DNA from: Ciceribacter thiooxidans
GTDB taxonomy: Bacteria > Pseudomonadota > Alphaproteobacteria > Rhizobiales > Rhizobiaceae
NCBI RefSeq assembly: GCF_014126615.1
Contig: NZ_CP059896.1
Location: forward strand, 444,501-508,500
Reading direction: 5' to 3'
DNA: 64,000 nucleotides
How positions within the stretch are numbered: the stretch's first letter is position 1; the number at the start of each line of letters is the position of its first letter. This document shows, piece after piece, positions 1 to 10,146 of the stretch. Position numbers and translations under genes: made by a program. Below the pieces are notes generated by a model. It was not told the DNA's origin. It searched no databases and saw only the letters and a program-made list of their open reading frames with translations.

Positions 1-47
1 TCCGTAGGCGTTCGTTCGGAAGGAAGGCTCATCATTTGCAGCCAGGC

Positions 48-1250
48 TTACTTCACGAGCTCGCAACCGCTCTTGGCCGGATCGATATAGGCTTCCTTGC
101 CGGGAATGGTTGCGAGAACGTTGAAGTAGTCCCAGGGCTCCTTGCTGTCGCCGGGCTTCTTCACTTCGAGCAGGTACATGTCGTGGAACATGCGGCCGTT
201 GGGGCCGACCGTGCCGCCGCGACCGAATACGTCGTCGACCGGCATTTCGTGCAGAGCCTTGGCGACGGCTTCCGTCTCGTCCGTCCCGGCTTTTTCGACC
301 GCCTTCAGGTACTGCAGGACGGCGGAATAGGTGCCGGCATGGACCATGTTCGGCATCTTGCCGGTACGCTCGAAGAAGCGCTTGCCGAACTTCTGGCTGT
401 CCTCGTCGCGGTTCCAGTAGAAGCCTTCCGTGAGTGTCAGGCCCTGTGCCGCCTCGAGGCCGAGGCCGTGGACTTCCGCGAGCGTGAAGAGGAGAGCGGC
501 GAGACGCTGGCCACCCTGGGTGATGCCGAACTCGGCCGCCTGCTTGATCGCGTTCTGCGTGTCGGCTCCGGCATTGGCGAGGCCGACCACCTTGGCGCCG
601 GAGGATTGTGCCTGCAGCAGGAAGGACGAGAAGTCGGTGCTCGCGAGCGGATGGCGTACCGCGCCTACGACCGTACCGCCGTTCGCCTTCACGAAATCGC
701 TGGTCTGCTGTTCGAGAGAGTAGCCGAAGGCATAGTCGGCGGTCAGGAAGAACCAGCTGTCGCCGCCCTGCTTCACGAGCGCGCCGCCGGTGCCGACTGC
801 GAGCGCATGCGTGTCATAGGCCCAGTGGAAACCGTAGGGGCTGCACTGCTTGCCGGTGAGTTCGGTGGTGGCCGCGCCGGTGACGATGTCGATCTTCTTC
901 TTTTCCTTGGCGATTGCCTGAACGGCGAGCGCGACGGAAGAGGTCGTCAGTTCCATGATCGCGTCGACCTGCTCGGTGTCGTACCACTGGCGGGCGATGT
1001 TGGAGGCGATGTCCGGCTTGTTCTGGTGGTCGGCGTCGACGATCTCGACCGGCACGCCGAGCACCTTGCCGCCGTAATCCTCGATTGCCATCTTCGCGGC
1101 CTCGACGGACGACTTGCCGCCGAAGTCGGCATAGACGCCGGACTGGTCGTTCAGGATGCCGATCTTGACTTTGCCGTCCGATGCGTCGGCGAGAGCAGCG
1201 GTGCTGCTCGCCAGCACGATCGCCAGCGAGGCGATGAGATTCTTGCGCAT
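48..1250 (-). CDS. ABC transporter periplasmic binding protein, branched-chain amino acid (LivJ/type I) family
   Basis: 400-aa protein with an N-terminal signal peptide (MRKNLIASLAIVLASS, cleavage near ALA-DA), then the type I periplasmic fold typical of Leu/Ile/Val, urea or amide receptors (early VKIGILNDQSGVYADFGG motif). It would bind a small solute in the periplasm and deliver it to an ABC permease. No permease or ATPase lies in this window; they may lie left of position 1, since the gene runs toward that edge. I chose the ATG at 1250 over an upstream one at 1292 because a GGAGGAG ribosome site sits just before it and the signal peptide begins there. It is divergent from a LysR gene and probably controlled by it. 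The substrate is unknown. Confidence 0.9.
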   Translation of the reverse strand: MRKNLIASLAIVLASSTAALADASDGKVKIGILNDQSGVYADFGGKSSVEAAKMAIEDYGGKVLGVPVEIVDADHQNKPDIASNIARQWYDTEQVDAIMELTTSSVALAVQAIAKEKKKIDIVTGAATTELTGKQCSPYGFHWAYDTHALAVGTGGALVKQGGDSWFFLTADYAFGYSLEQQTSDFVKANGGTVVGAVRHPLASTDFSSFLLQAQSSGAKVVGLANAGADTQNAIKQAAEFGITQGGQRLAALLFTLAEVHGLGLEAAQGLTLTEGFYWNRDEDSQKFGKRFFERTGKMPNMVHAGTYSAVLQYLKAVEKAGTDETEAVAKALHEMPVDDVFGRGGTVGPNGRMFHDMYLLEVKKPGDSKEPWDYFNVLATIPGKEAYIDPAKSGCELVK

Positions 1251-1284
1251 ATGGTCTCCTCCCAGAGTCTTCCAGACTGCGAAT

Positions 1285-1302
1285 CTGTTCAATTTTGACC
1301 AG
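1285..1302. promoter_or_regulatory. Candidate LysR operator copy 1 (CTGTTC-N6-GACCAG)
   Basis: An imperfect inverted repeat, CTGTTC AATTTT GACCAG, about 35 bases upstream of the binding-protein start. It matches the repeat in front of the LysR gene at most positions (the T-tract centre and both half-sites are conserved). Assignment to the LysR regulator is an inference. Confidence 0.5.
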
Positions 1303-1391
1303 CCGCGCTCCTCAACGTGGCCGATCGTGAGGGCATGATCCGGGAAAAGAACGATTGACGCAAGTTTTAGCGCCGACTAATTGCAAACAGG

Positions 1392-1413
1392 TTCTGTTCG
1401 TTTTTGAACAGAA
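1392..1413. promoter_or_regulatory. Candidate LysR operator copy 2 (perfect 8-bp inverted repeat)
   Basis: TTCTGTTC, a six-base spacer (GTTTTT), then GAACAGAA: a perfect inverted repeat 12 bases before the LysR start codon. A possible -35 (TTGACG at 1355-1360) lies upstream, so a protein bound here would cover the transcription start. That would fit autorepression. Confidence 0.55.
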
Positions 1414-1425
1414 GGCGGGGCAGGC

Positions 1426-2372
1426 ATGCATTTCACCTGGGACGATCTACAGTATTTCCTCGCAGTTGCCCGCACGGGACAGTTGTCCACCGCGGCAAGG
1501 CAGCTGCGGACCAGCCACGCGACCGTCTCGCGGCGGATCGACCGGCTGGAATTCGCGTTGAAGGTCAAACTCTTCGAGCGCAATCCGCGCGGCTACGTGC
1601 TGACCGGTATGGGGCAGCGTTTCGTCGAGACGGCCGAGAAGATGGAACAGGAGACCGAGCGGCTGCAGGCCGACCTTGCGGGAGGCGGCAGCGCGCAGCG
1701 CGGCGTCGTGCGGCTCAGCGCGCCGGAGGGCTTCTCCAATTTCTTCTTCACCAGCACGCTTCAGACTTTCGTAGCAGCCTTGCCGAGCATCTCGCTGGAA
1801 CTGGTGACGATCCAGCAGATCATGGCGCTCTCGCGCAAGGAGGCCGACCTCGCGGTCGTCCTCGACCCACCGAAAGCGGGGCCGTATTTTTCCGAGAAGC
1901 TTTGCGACTACCGGCTGAAGATCTACGGCACGCGGGGATATCTCGAGAGCCGCGGCGTTCCGCAAAGCCGCGACGACCTCCTGGACCACGCCTTCATCGG
2001 CTATATCGAAGACATGATCTTCGCGCCGGGCCTCGACTATCTCGGCGACATCCATCCGCGCATAAAGCCGCGCTTCCAGAGTTCGAGCATCTTTGCGCAG
2101 CTGACGGCGACACGGAACGGACTCGGGCTCTGCGTGCTGCCGATCTTCATCGCCAAGAACTATCCGGAGCTGGAGGTCGTTCTCGAGGACGAGGTCGAGC
2201 TGCTGCGCCACTACTGGATCACCTGCCACCGCGACCTGCGGCAGGTGGGGCGCGTCCGGAGCGTCATCGAGTTTCTGCGCAACATTGTGCGGGAAAACAT
2301 GGATGCGTTCCTTGGGACGCGGGTGGAAAAACCCGACGGTGCCGGTTCTGTGAGCGCGGCGGAAGTGCTCGC

Positions 2373-2376
<4 letters not shown>
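1426..2376 (+). CDS. LysR-family transcriptional regulator
   Basis: 316 aa, the normal LysR length. The N-terminal winged helix-turn-helix spans about residues 5-65 ([17 protein letters not shown] then VSRRIDRLE), followed by an effector-binding domain to about residue 295. The ATG is preceded by a purine-rich GGCGGGG. It is transcribed away from the binding-protein gene, the usual arrangement for a LysR regulator and its target. Its stop codon overlaps the bhbA stop on the opposite strand by two bases, so the two genes converge with no terminator between them. The inducer is unknown. Confidence 0.9.
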
Positions 2377-4511
<2,135 letters not shown>

Positions 4512-4575
4512 CCGGTCATCTCCCTGCTTCGTGCGGACTGCATGTCGACGCGTCTCGCCTGTTTCGTGGCGTCAG

Positions 4576-4604
4576 CCCCTCTGTCGGCACAGCCGGCAGA
4601 GGGG
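4576..4604. repeat. Strong intergenic hairpin between pccA and bhbA
   Basis: CCCCTCTGTCGGC, a three-base loop (ACA), then GCCGGCAGAGGGG: a 13-bp stem with one mismatch. It sits in the 122-base gap between pccA (stop at 4634) and bhbA (start at 4511). Neither strand has a T tract, so it is not a simple terminator. It could be an mRNA stabiliser or processing site, or a decayed copy of a rhizobial intergenic palindromic element. Confidence 0.6.
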
Positions 4605-4633
4605 TAACCCGACCGCTAACATTGCCTGCGTCC

Positions 4634-6652
4634 TCATCCCTCGAATTCCATGATCAGTTCGTCCACGGCGAGGCTCTGGCCGGCCTTGGCGGCGATGCGC
4701 TTGACCACGCCCCGCCTTTCCGCCTTCAGCACGTTCTCCATTTTCATCGCCTCGACCGTTGCGAGCGCCTGTCCGGCCTCGACTTGATCGCCTTCCTTGA
4801 CCGCGACCGAGGTGATCACGCCGGGCATCGGGCAGAGCAGCATCTTCGAGGTATCCGGCGGCAGCTTTTCCGGCATCAGTTTCGCAAGCTCGGCGACGCG
4901 CGGTGAGCGCACGCGGGCGATCACGTCCATGCCGCGCCAGCGCAGCCGGATGCCGGCACCGGCAAGGCCGATCTTGACGCCGATGGTCATGCCGTCGACA
5001 TGGAAGCGGGCATGGGCCTGTCCCGGAACCCATCCGCCGGTGATCGACGATACGGCGCCGTCCGCAAAGCGGGCGAAGGTGCCGTCCGCGGAGGTTTCCA
5101 CCGTCAGCGGATATTCGTGCCCGGCGAGCGTCACCACCCAGTCGCGGCCGACGATGCGGCGGTGGTTGCCGATCGTGCCGGAAATCTGCACTGCGCGATC
5201 CTGCAGGATCTGGTTGCTAAAGGCGGCGATGACCGCGAGCTTGCGGGCCGAATCCGCGTCCGGCGCCACGCCGGCAAAGCCTTCCGGGAATTCCTCGGCG
5301 ATGAAGGCGGTGGTGAGCCGTCCCTCGCGGAAGCGCTGGTGTTCCATCACGGCGGAGAGGAAGGGCAGGTTGTGGCCGATGCCTTCGACCTCGAAATCGT
5401 CGAGCGCCGCGCTCATCGCGTCGACCGCCTCGAGGCGGCTCGGTGCCCAGGTGCAGAGCTTCGCGATCATCGGGTCGTAATACATCGAGATCTCGCCGCC
5501 CTCGTAGACGCCGGTATCGTTGCGGATGATCGTGCCGTCGTCCTGGCGGCCTTGGACCGGCGGACGGTAACGGGTCAGCCTCCCGATCGACGGCAGGAAG
5601 TTGCGGTAGGGGTCCTCTGCGTAGAGGCGGCTTTCGATCGCCCAGCCGTCGAGCTTCACGTCCTCCTGGCCGAAGGAAAGCTTCTCGCCGGCGGCGACGC
5701 GGATCATCTGCTCGACGAGATCGAGGCCGGTCACCAGCTCGGTCACCGGGTGCTCGACCTGCAGGCGGGTGTTCATCTCGAGGAAGTAGAACTTGTTCTG
5801 CTTGCCGTCGACGATGAACTCCACCGTACCTGCGGAGTGGTAGCCGACCGCCTTGGCGAGCGCGACGGCCTGCTCGCCCATCGCCTTGCGGGTCGCGGCG
5901 TCGAGGAACGGTGAGGGGGCCTCCTCGATGACCTTCTGGTTGCGCCGCTGGATCGAGCATTCGCGCTCGCCGAGATAGAGCACGTTGCCGTGCTTGTCGC
6001 CGAGCACCTGGATTTCGATGTGGCGGGGTTCGGTGACGAACTTCTCGATGAAGATGCGGTCGTCGCCAAAGGAGTTCTTGGCTTCATTGCGCGACGACTG
6101 GAAGCCCTCGCGGGCTTCCTCGGCGTTCCACGCAATGCGCATGCCCTTGCCGCCGCCGCCGGCGGACGCCTTGATCATCACCGGGTAACCGATCTGGTCG
6201 GAAATCTTCACCGCTTCGTCGGCATCCTCGATCAGGCCCATGTGGCCGGGCACGGTCGAGACGCCGGCTTCGGCGGCGAGCTTCTTCGAGGTAATCTTGT
6301 CGCCCATGGCCTGGATCGCGCCGACCGGCGGGCCGACGAAGGTGACGCCCTCATTGGCGAGTGCATCGGCGAAGACGGCGTTTTCCGAGAGAAAACCGTA
6401 GCCCGGATGGACGGCATCGGCCCCCGACTTGCGGATCGCCTCGAGGATGTTTTCGATGACGATGTAGGACTGGTTCGACGGTGCCGGACCGATATGGATC
6501 GCCTCGTCGGCCATCTTCACATGCAGCGCGTCGCGGTCGGCGTCGGAATAGACGGCGACGGTGGCGATGCCCATCTTCTTTGCCGTCTTGATGACACGGC
6601 AGGCGATTTCACCACGGTTAGCGATCAGCAGTTTCTTGATTGTCACCGTCAC
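4634..6652 (-). CDS. pccA: Propionyl-CoA carboxylase alpha subunit (biotin carboxylase + biotin carrier)
   Basis: 672 aa. The biotin carboxylase domain is at about 1-450 (starting KKLLIANRGEIACRV; ATP-grasp glycine loop KASAGGGGKGM; ERECSIQRRNQK). A linker follows, then a C-terminal biotinyl domain with EAMKM. Biotinylated Lys637 lies 35 residues from the end, as expected. It carboxylates its own biotin with ATP and bicarbonate, and PccB moves the CO2 to propionyl-CoA to give methylmalonyl-CoA. The start is GTG, overlapping the stop of the upstream small gene as GTGA, so translation is coupled to it. The order pccB, small gene, pccA, bhbA forms one catabolic transcription unit. Confidence 0.96.
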   Translation of the reverse strand: MTVTIKKLLIANRGEIACRVIKTAKKMGIATVAVYSDADRDALHVKMADEAIHIGPAPSNQSYIVIENILEAIRKSGADAVHPGYGFLSENAVFADALANEGVTFVGPPVGAIQAMGDKITSKKLAAEAGVSTVPGHMGLIEDADEAVKISDQIGYPVMIKASAGGGGKGMRIAWNAEEAREGFQSSRNEAKNSFGDDRIFIEKFVTEPRHIEIQVLGDKHGNVLYLGERECSIQRRNQKVIEEAPSPFLDAATRKAMGEQAVALAKAVGYHSAGTVEFIVDGKQNKFYFLEMNTRLQVEHPVTELVTGLDLVEQMIRVAAGEKLSFGQEDVKLDGWAIESRLYAEDPYRNFLPSIGRLTRYRPPVQGRQDDGTIIRNDTGVYEGGEISMYYDPMIAKLCTWAPSRLEAVDAMSAALDDFEVEGIGHNLPFLSAVMEHQRFREGRLTTAFIAEEFPEGFAGVAPDADSARKLAVIAAFSNQILQDRAVQISGTIGNHRRIVGRDWVVTLAGHEYPLTVETSADGTFARFADGAVSSITGGWVPGQAHARFHVDGMTIGVKIGLAGAGIRLRWRGMDVIARVRSPRVAELAKLMPEKLPPDTSKMLLCPMPGVITSVAVKEGDQVEAGQALATVEAMKMENVLKAERRGVVKRIAAKAGQSLAVDELIMEFEG

Positions 6653-7026
6653 ACCTCGAATACGTCTTCAAAAGATTCCGGAAAGTTCTGCCGACCGACC
6701 CTTTCGTCGATCATCAGCATGGCTTCGTAGGAAAGCGGGTCGAAATTCCTGTCCGCCGCGACGACTTCGCGGCCGAAAAGAAGGCTGAGCCGGGCGGCAT
6801 CCAGGTTGCCGCGTTCGAACGGCTCCGGCCCGAAATAATGCCAGAGGGCATGCAAGAAGGCCGCGTCGATGCGGTGCTCCTTGGTGCCGGGCCTCGCCTT
6901 GCGCGGCAGCGCCTTCAGCGGGGTCACGCCCCTGGGGTTGGCGCGCCGGATGGTGAACTGCACACCGGTTCCCGGCATGCCGGACGGAAACCCCTTGTGC
7001 TTGGTCATGTCGGGAAGGTCGGCCAT
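6649..7026 (-). CDS. Conserved hypothetical protein coupled to pccA
   Basis: 125 aa, no signal peptide or membrane segment, no family recognised. It is basic in the first half (TIRRANPRGVTPLKALPRKARPG) and acidic at the C-terminus (FPESFEDVFEV). It starts 13 bases after pccB, with a GGGAG ribosome site, and its stop overlaps the pccA start by four bases. Such tight placement between the two carboxylase subunit genes implies co-expression in fixed ratio and suggests a role in carboxylase assembly, biotinylation or regulation. That role is inference. Codon use resembles its neighbours. Confidence 0.8.
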   Translation of the reverse strand: MADLPDMTKHKGFPSGMPGTGVQFTIRRANPRGVTPLKALPRKARPGTKEHRIDAAFLHALWHYFGPEPFERGNLDAARLSLLFGREVVAADRNFDPLSYEAMLMIDERVGRQNFPESFEDVFEV

Positions 7027-7039
7027 CGGTGTTCTCCCT

Positions 7040-8572
7040 TCACAACGGGATCGTGTCGTGTTTTCTCCAGCGGGTCTCCACCTGCTTGTTGCGAAGCGAG
7101 GCGAAGGCGCGGGCGATGCGGCGACGGGAGGAATGCGGCATGATCACCTCGTCGATGAAGCCGCGTTCGGCCGCCTTGAACGGGTTGGCGAAGTTGACCT
7201 CGTATTCCTTGGTGCGGGCCGCGATCTTCTCGGCGTCGCCGAGTTCGGAGCGGTAGAGGATTTCGGTCGCACCCTTGGCGCCCATGACGGCGATCTCGGC
7301 GGTCGGCCAGGCATAGTTGATGTCGGCGCCGATGTGCTTGGAGGCCATGACGTCGTAGGCACCGCCATAGGCCTTGCGGGTGATGAGCGTCACCATCGGC
7401 ACGGTCGCCTGGCTGTAGGCGAAAAGGAGCTTGGCGCCGTGCTTGATGACGCCGCCGTATTCCTGGGAGGTGCCGGGCAGGAAGCCGGGAACGTCGACCA
7501 GCGTCAGGATCGGGATCGAGAAGGCATCGCAGAATCGGACGAAGCGGGCGGCCTTGCGCGACGAGTCGATGTCGAGGCAGCCGGCGAGCACCATCGGCTG
7601 GTTGGCGACCACGCCGACCGTCTGGCCTTCCATGCGGATGAAGCCGGTGATGATATTCTTGGCGAAGGCTTCCTGGATCTCGAAGAAGTCGCCCTCGTCG
7701 GCGAGCGCGTAGATCAGCTCCTTCATGTCGTAGGGCTTGTTCGACGAATCCGGGATCAGCGTGTCGAGGCGCATCTCGACGCGGGCGGGGTCGTCGTGGA
7801 ACGGCCGGACGGGCGGCTTTTCGCGGTTGTTCAGGGGCAGGAAGTCGAAGAGCAGGCGAACCTGTTCGAGCGCCTCGATGTCGTTCTCGTAGGCGCCGTC
7901 GGCGACCGAGGACTTCGTCGTGTGGGTGCGCGCGCCGCCGAGTTCCTCGGCGGTGACGATCTCGTTGGTGACAGTCTTCACGACGTCCGGGCCGGTGACG
8001 AACATGTAGGAGGAGTCGCGGACCATGAAGATGAAATCGGTCATCGCCGGCGAATAGACCGCGCCGCCGGCACAGGGGCCCATGATGACGGAAATCTGCG
8101 GGATGATGCCGGAGGCATCGACATTGCGCTTGAAGACGTCGGCATAGCCGGCGAGCGAGGCGACGCCTTCCTGGATGCGGGCGCCGCCCGAGTCATTGAG
8201 TCCGATCACGGGTGCGCCGTTCTTCACGGCCATGTCCATGATCTTGCAGATCTTCTGGGCGTGGGTCTCGGACAGCGAGCCGCCGAGCACAGTGAAGTCC
8301 TGGGAAAAAACGTAGACTTGGCGGCCGTTGATCGTACCCCAGCCGGTGACGACGCCGTCGCCGGCGATCCTCTGCTCCGGCATGCCGAAGTCGGTGCAGC
8401 GGTGGGTGACGTACATGTCGTATTCTTCGAAGGAGCCTTCATCGAGAAGGACCTCGATGCGTTCGCGCGCCGTCAGCTTGCCCTTGGCGTGCTGGGCGTC
8501 GATGCGCCGCTGACCGCCGCCCACATGGGCTTCGGCGCGCCGGGCTTCGAGCTGGTCCAATATCAATCGCAT
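7040..8572 (-). CDS. pccB: Propionyl-CoA carboxylase beta subunit (carboxyltransferase)
   Basis: 510 aa, the usual PccB length. It has the two crotonase-like halves of an acyl-CoA carboxyltransferase: the N-half acyl-CoA-binding glycine pair in [13 protein letters not shown] and [11 protein letters not shown], and the C-half in [16 protein letters not shown] and [12 protein letters not shown]. It transfers CO2 from biotin on PccA to propionyl-CoA. GGGAGGA precedes the ATG. It is the first gene of the minus-strand propionate unit and is divergent from a ScfR-type regulator. The shared 133-base gap holds TTTGCAAA-type sites, so control by that regulator is likely. Confidence 0.97.
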   Translation of the reverse strand: MRLILDQLEARRAEAHVGGGQRRIDAQHAKGKLTARERIEVLLDEGSFEEYDMYVTHRCTDFGMPEQRIAGDGVVTGWGTINGRQVYVFSQDFTVLGGSLSETHAQKICKIMDMAVKNGAPVIGLNDSGGARIQEGVASLAGYADVFKRNVDASGIIPQISVIMGPCAGGAVYSPAMTDFIFMVRDSSYMFVTGPDVVKTVTNEIVTAEELGGARTHTTKSSVADGAYENDIEALEQVRLLFDFLPLNNREKPPVRPFHDDPARVEMRLDTLIPDSSNKPYDMKELIYALADEGDFFEIQEAFAKNIITGFIRMEGQTVGVVANQPMVLAGCLDIDSSRKAARFVRFCDAFSIPILTLVDVPGFLPGTSQEYGGVIKHGAKLLFAYSQATVPMVTLITRKAYGGAYDVMASKHIGADINYAWPTAEIAVMGAKGATEILYRSELGDAEKIAARTKEYEVNFANPFKAAERGFIDEVIMPHSSRRRIARAFASLRNKQVETRWRKHDTIPL

Positions 8573-8646
8573 GCTTCCTCCCGATGGTCTTCAAGGCCTG
8601 CAATCCAAGTAGTGCCCTTAAACATAGCGTCCGGCAAAGAAAATGG

Positions 8647-8675
8647 TTGAACAGGCGCAGTTGCGGATCTATAAA
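8647..8675 (+). promoter_or_regulatory. Sigma-70 type promoter for the ScfR-type regulator
   Basis: TTGAAC, 17 bases, TATAAA: a near-consensus housekeeping promoter. Transcription would start near 8682, only about 24 bases before the ATG at 8706. The last base of the -10 is the first base of the palindrome ATTTGCAAAT. Confidence 0.65.
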
Positions 8676-8707
8676 TTTGCAAATAGCAAAATGCGAAATT
8701 GCAAAAT
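8675..8707. promoter_or_regulatory. TTTGCAAA-type operator cluster (ScfR/RamB site)
   Basis: ATTTGCAAAT at 8675-8684 is a perfect 10-bp palindrome. It is followed by related GCAAAAT repeats, including AAATTGCAAAAT at 8696-8707, which runs into the start codon. RamB/MccR-type regulators of short-chain acyl-CoA catabolism recognise TTTGCAAA-like DNA. The cluster overlaps the regulator's own promoter and start, implying autoregulation, and lies 100 bases upstream of pccB. Confidence 0.6.
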
Positions 8708-10115
8708 GGCAATCGGAAAACTCTTCATCGGCCGCAAGGTTCGCGAACTGCGCCAGGCGAGCCATGCCACGCAGGCCCAGTTTGCCGACAAGATCGGCAT
8801 TTCGACAAGCTACCTCAACCAGATCGAGAACAACCAGCGGCCGATTTCAGCCGCCGTCCTGTTGGCGCTTGCGGAAAAGTTCGGCATCGATATCGCTGAG
8901 CTTTCGTCGGGGCAGAACGACCGCCTGCTCTCGGCACTGACCGAGGCGCTGTCTGATCCGCTCTTCGAACAGTATTCGCCGAGCCTGCAGGAACTGAAAC
9001 TGGTGACGCAGAACGCGCCCGGCATCGCGCATGCGCTGATTGACTGCCATCAGGCCTACCGGCGCAACAGCGAGCAGCTGGCGAGTTATGACGACCGTTT
9101 CGGCGGCGCGGCGCCCAACGAGACGACCTCCTATGACGAGGTGCGCGACTTCTTTCACTTCGTCGACAACTATATCCACGAGCTCGACGTCGAGGCGGAG
9201 AACCTCGCCGCGGAGCTCAAGCTCGGGGAGGGGGACAACCACGCGGCGTTGTCGGCCAGTCTCGAACGACGCTACGGCGTGCGTGTCGTGCGCGGCGAAG
9301 CCGGTGACGAGGCCATGCGGCGCTTCGACCCGGCAAGCCGCATCCTGACGATCAGTCGCTATGCGGCGGCACCGACACGCGATTTCCAGCTCGCAGTGCA
9401 AATCGCCCAGATGCATGCCGCGCCGAAGATCGAGCAGGTGCTGAAACAGGCGGGATTCCGTACCGAGGAAGCGATGGAGATCTGTCGTCTCGGACTCGAG
9501 AACTACTTTGCCGGTGCGCTGGTGCTTCCCTACCGCACGTTCCACCAGGCGGCACGGGACCTGCGCCACGATGTCGAGCTTCTTGCAGCCCGTTTCGGCG
9601 CCTCGCTCGAGCAGGTTTGTCATCGGCTGTCGACGTTGCAGCGGCCGGGGCTTAAGGGCGTGCCGATCTTCTTCGCCCGCATCGACCGGGCCGGCAACAT
9701 CACCAAGCGGCACAGCGCTGCCCGCCTGCAGTTCGCCCGTTTCGGTGCCGCCTGTCCGCTCTGGAACGCGCATCAGGCCTTCGAGATGCCGGGCCGGATC
9801 ATCCGGCAGCTCGCCGAGACACCGGACGGCGTGCGCTATCTTTGTGTCGCCACGCAGGTGAACAAGGGATCGGTCGGCTTCCGTGCTTCACAGCCGAGCT
9901 ACGCACTGGCGCTTGGCTGCGAAATCTCCTACGCCGATGCCTTCGTTTATGCCGACGGCCTCGACCTCAACAACCGTGCCGCCTACGATCCGATCGGCAT
10001 CTCCTGCCGCATCTGCGAGCGGACGAAATGTACGAGCCGGGCGGTGCCGCCCCTGAAGCGCAAACTCGTCGTCGACCATCGCCTCCGAAACGCGGTCCCT
10101 TACGAAATCGAGTGA
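8706..10115 (+). CDS. ScfR/RamB-type short-chain fatty acyl transcriptional regulator
   Basis: 469 aa. The N-terminal HTH_3 domain is at about residues 7-62 (LRQASHATQAQFADKIG, STSYLNQIENNQRPIS). An IrrE/ImmA-like central region follows, then a C-terminal DUF2083-type domain ending in a Cys cluster, CRICERTKC. Family members sense propionyl-CoA or related acyl-CoAs and control propionate, acetate or methylcitrate genes. I start at the ATG at 8706 because upstream in-frame ATGs fall inside the predicted promoter and operator, and the HTH begins at once after MAIGKLF. No Shine-Dalgarno is visible. It is divergent from pccB, its probable target. Confidence 0.92.
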   Translation: MAIGKLFIGRKVRELRQASHATQAQFADKIGISTSYLNQIENNQRPISAAVLLALAEKFGIDIAELSSGQNDRLLSALTEALSDPLFEQYSPSLQELKLVTQNAPGIAHALIDCHQAYRRNSEQLASYDDRFGGAAPNETTSYDEVRDFFHFVDNYIHELDVEAENLAAELKLGEGDNHAALSASLERRYGVRVVRGEAGDEAMRRFDPASRILTISRYAAAPTRDFQLAVQIAQMHAAPKIEQVLKQAGFRTEEAMEICRLGLENYFAGALVLPYRTFHQAARDLRHDVELLAARFGASLEQVCHRLSTLQRPGLKGVPIFFARIDRAGNITKRHSAARLQFARFGAACPLWNAHQAFEMPGRIIRQLAETPDGVRYLCVATQVNKGSVGFRASQPSYALALGCEISYADAFVYADGLDLNNRAAYDPIGISCRICERTKCTSRAVPPLKRKLVVDHRLRNAVPYEIE

Positions 10116-10146
10116 ACGGCTGGTCTGCGCCCAAGAGGCGCGGCGG

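Noticed and set aside
36..1298. 420-codon open frame on the plus strand
   Set aside because: It is antisense to the binding-protein gene, has low-complexity composition typical of G+C-rich shadow frames, and no ribosome site.
4576..4604. Rho-independent terminator between pccA and bhbA
   Set aside because: Strong stem but no T tract in either direction, and it would cut the pathway transcript.
6869..8650. 593-codon plus-strand open frame opposite pccB
   Set aside because: Shadow of the pccB codon pattern; pccB is a perfect family member on the other strand.
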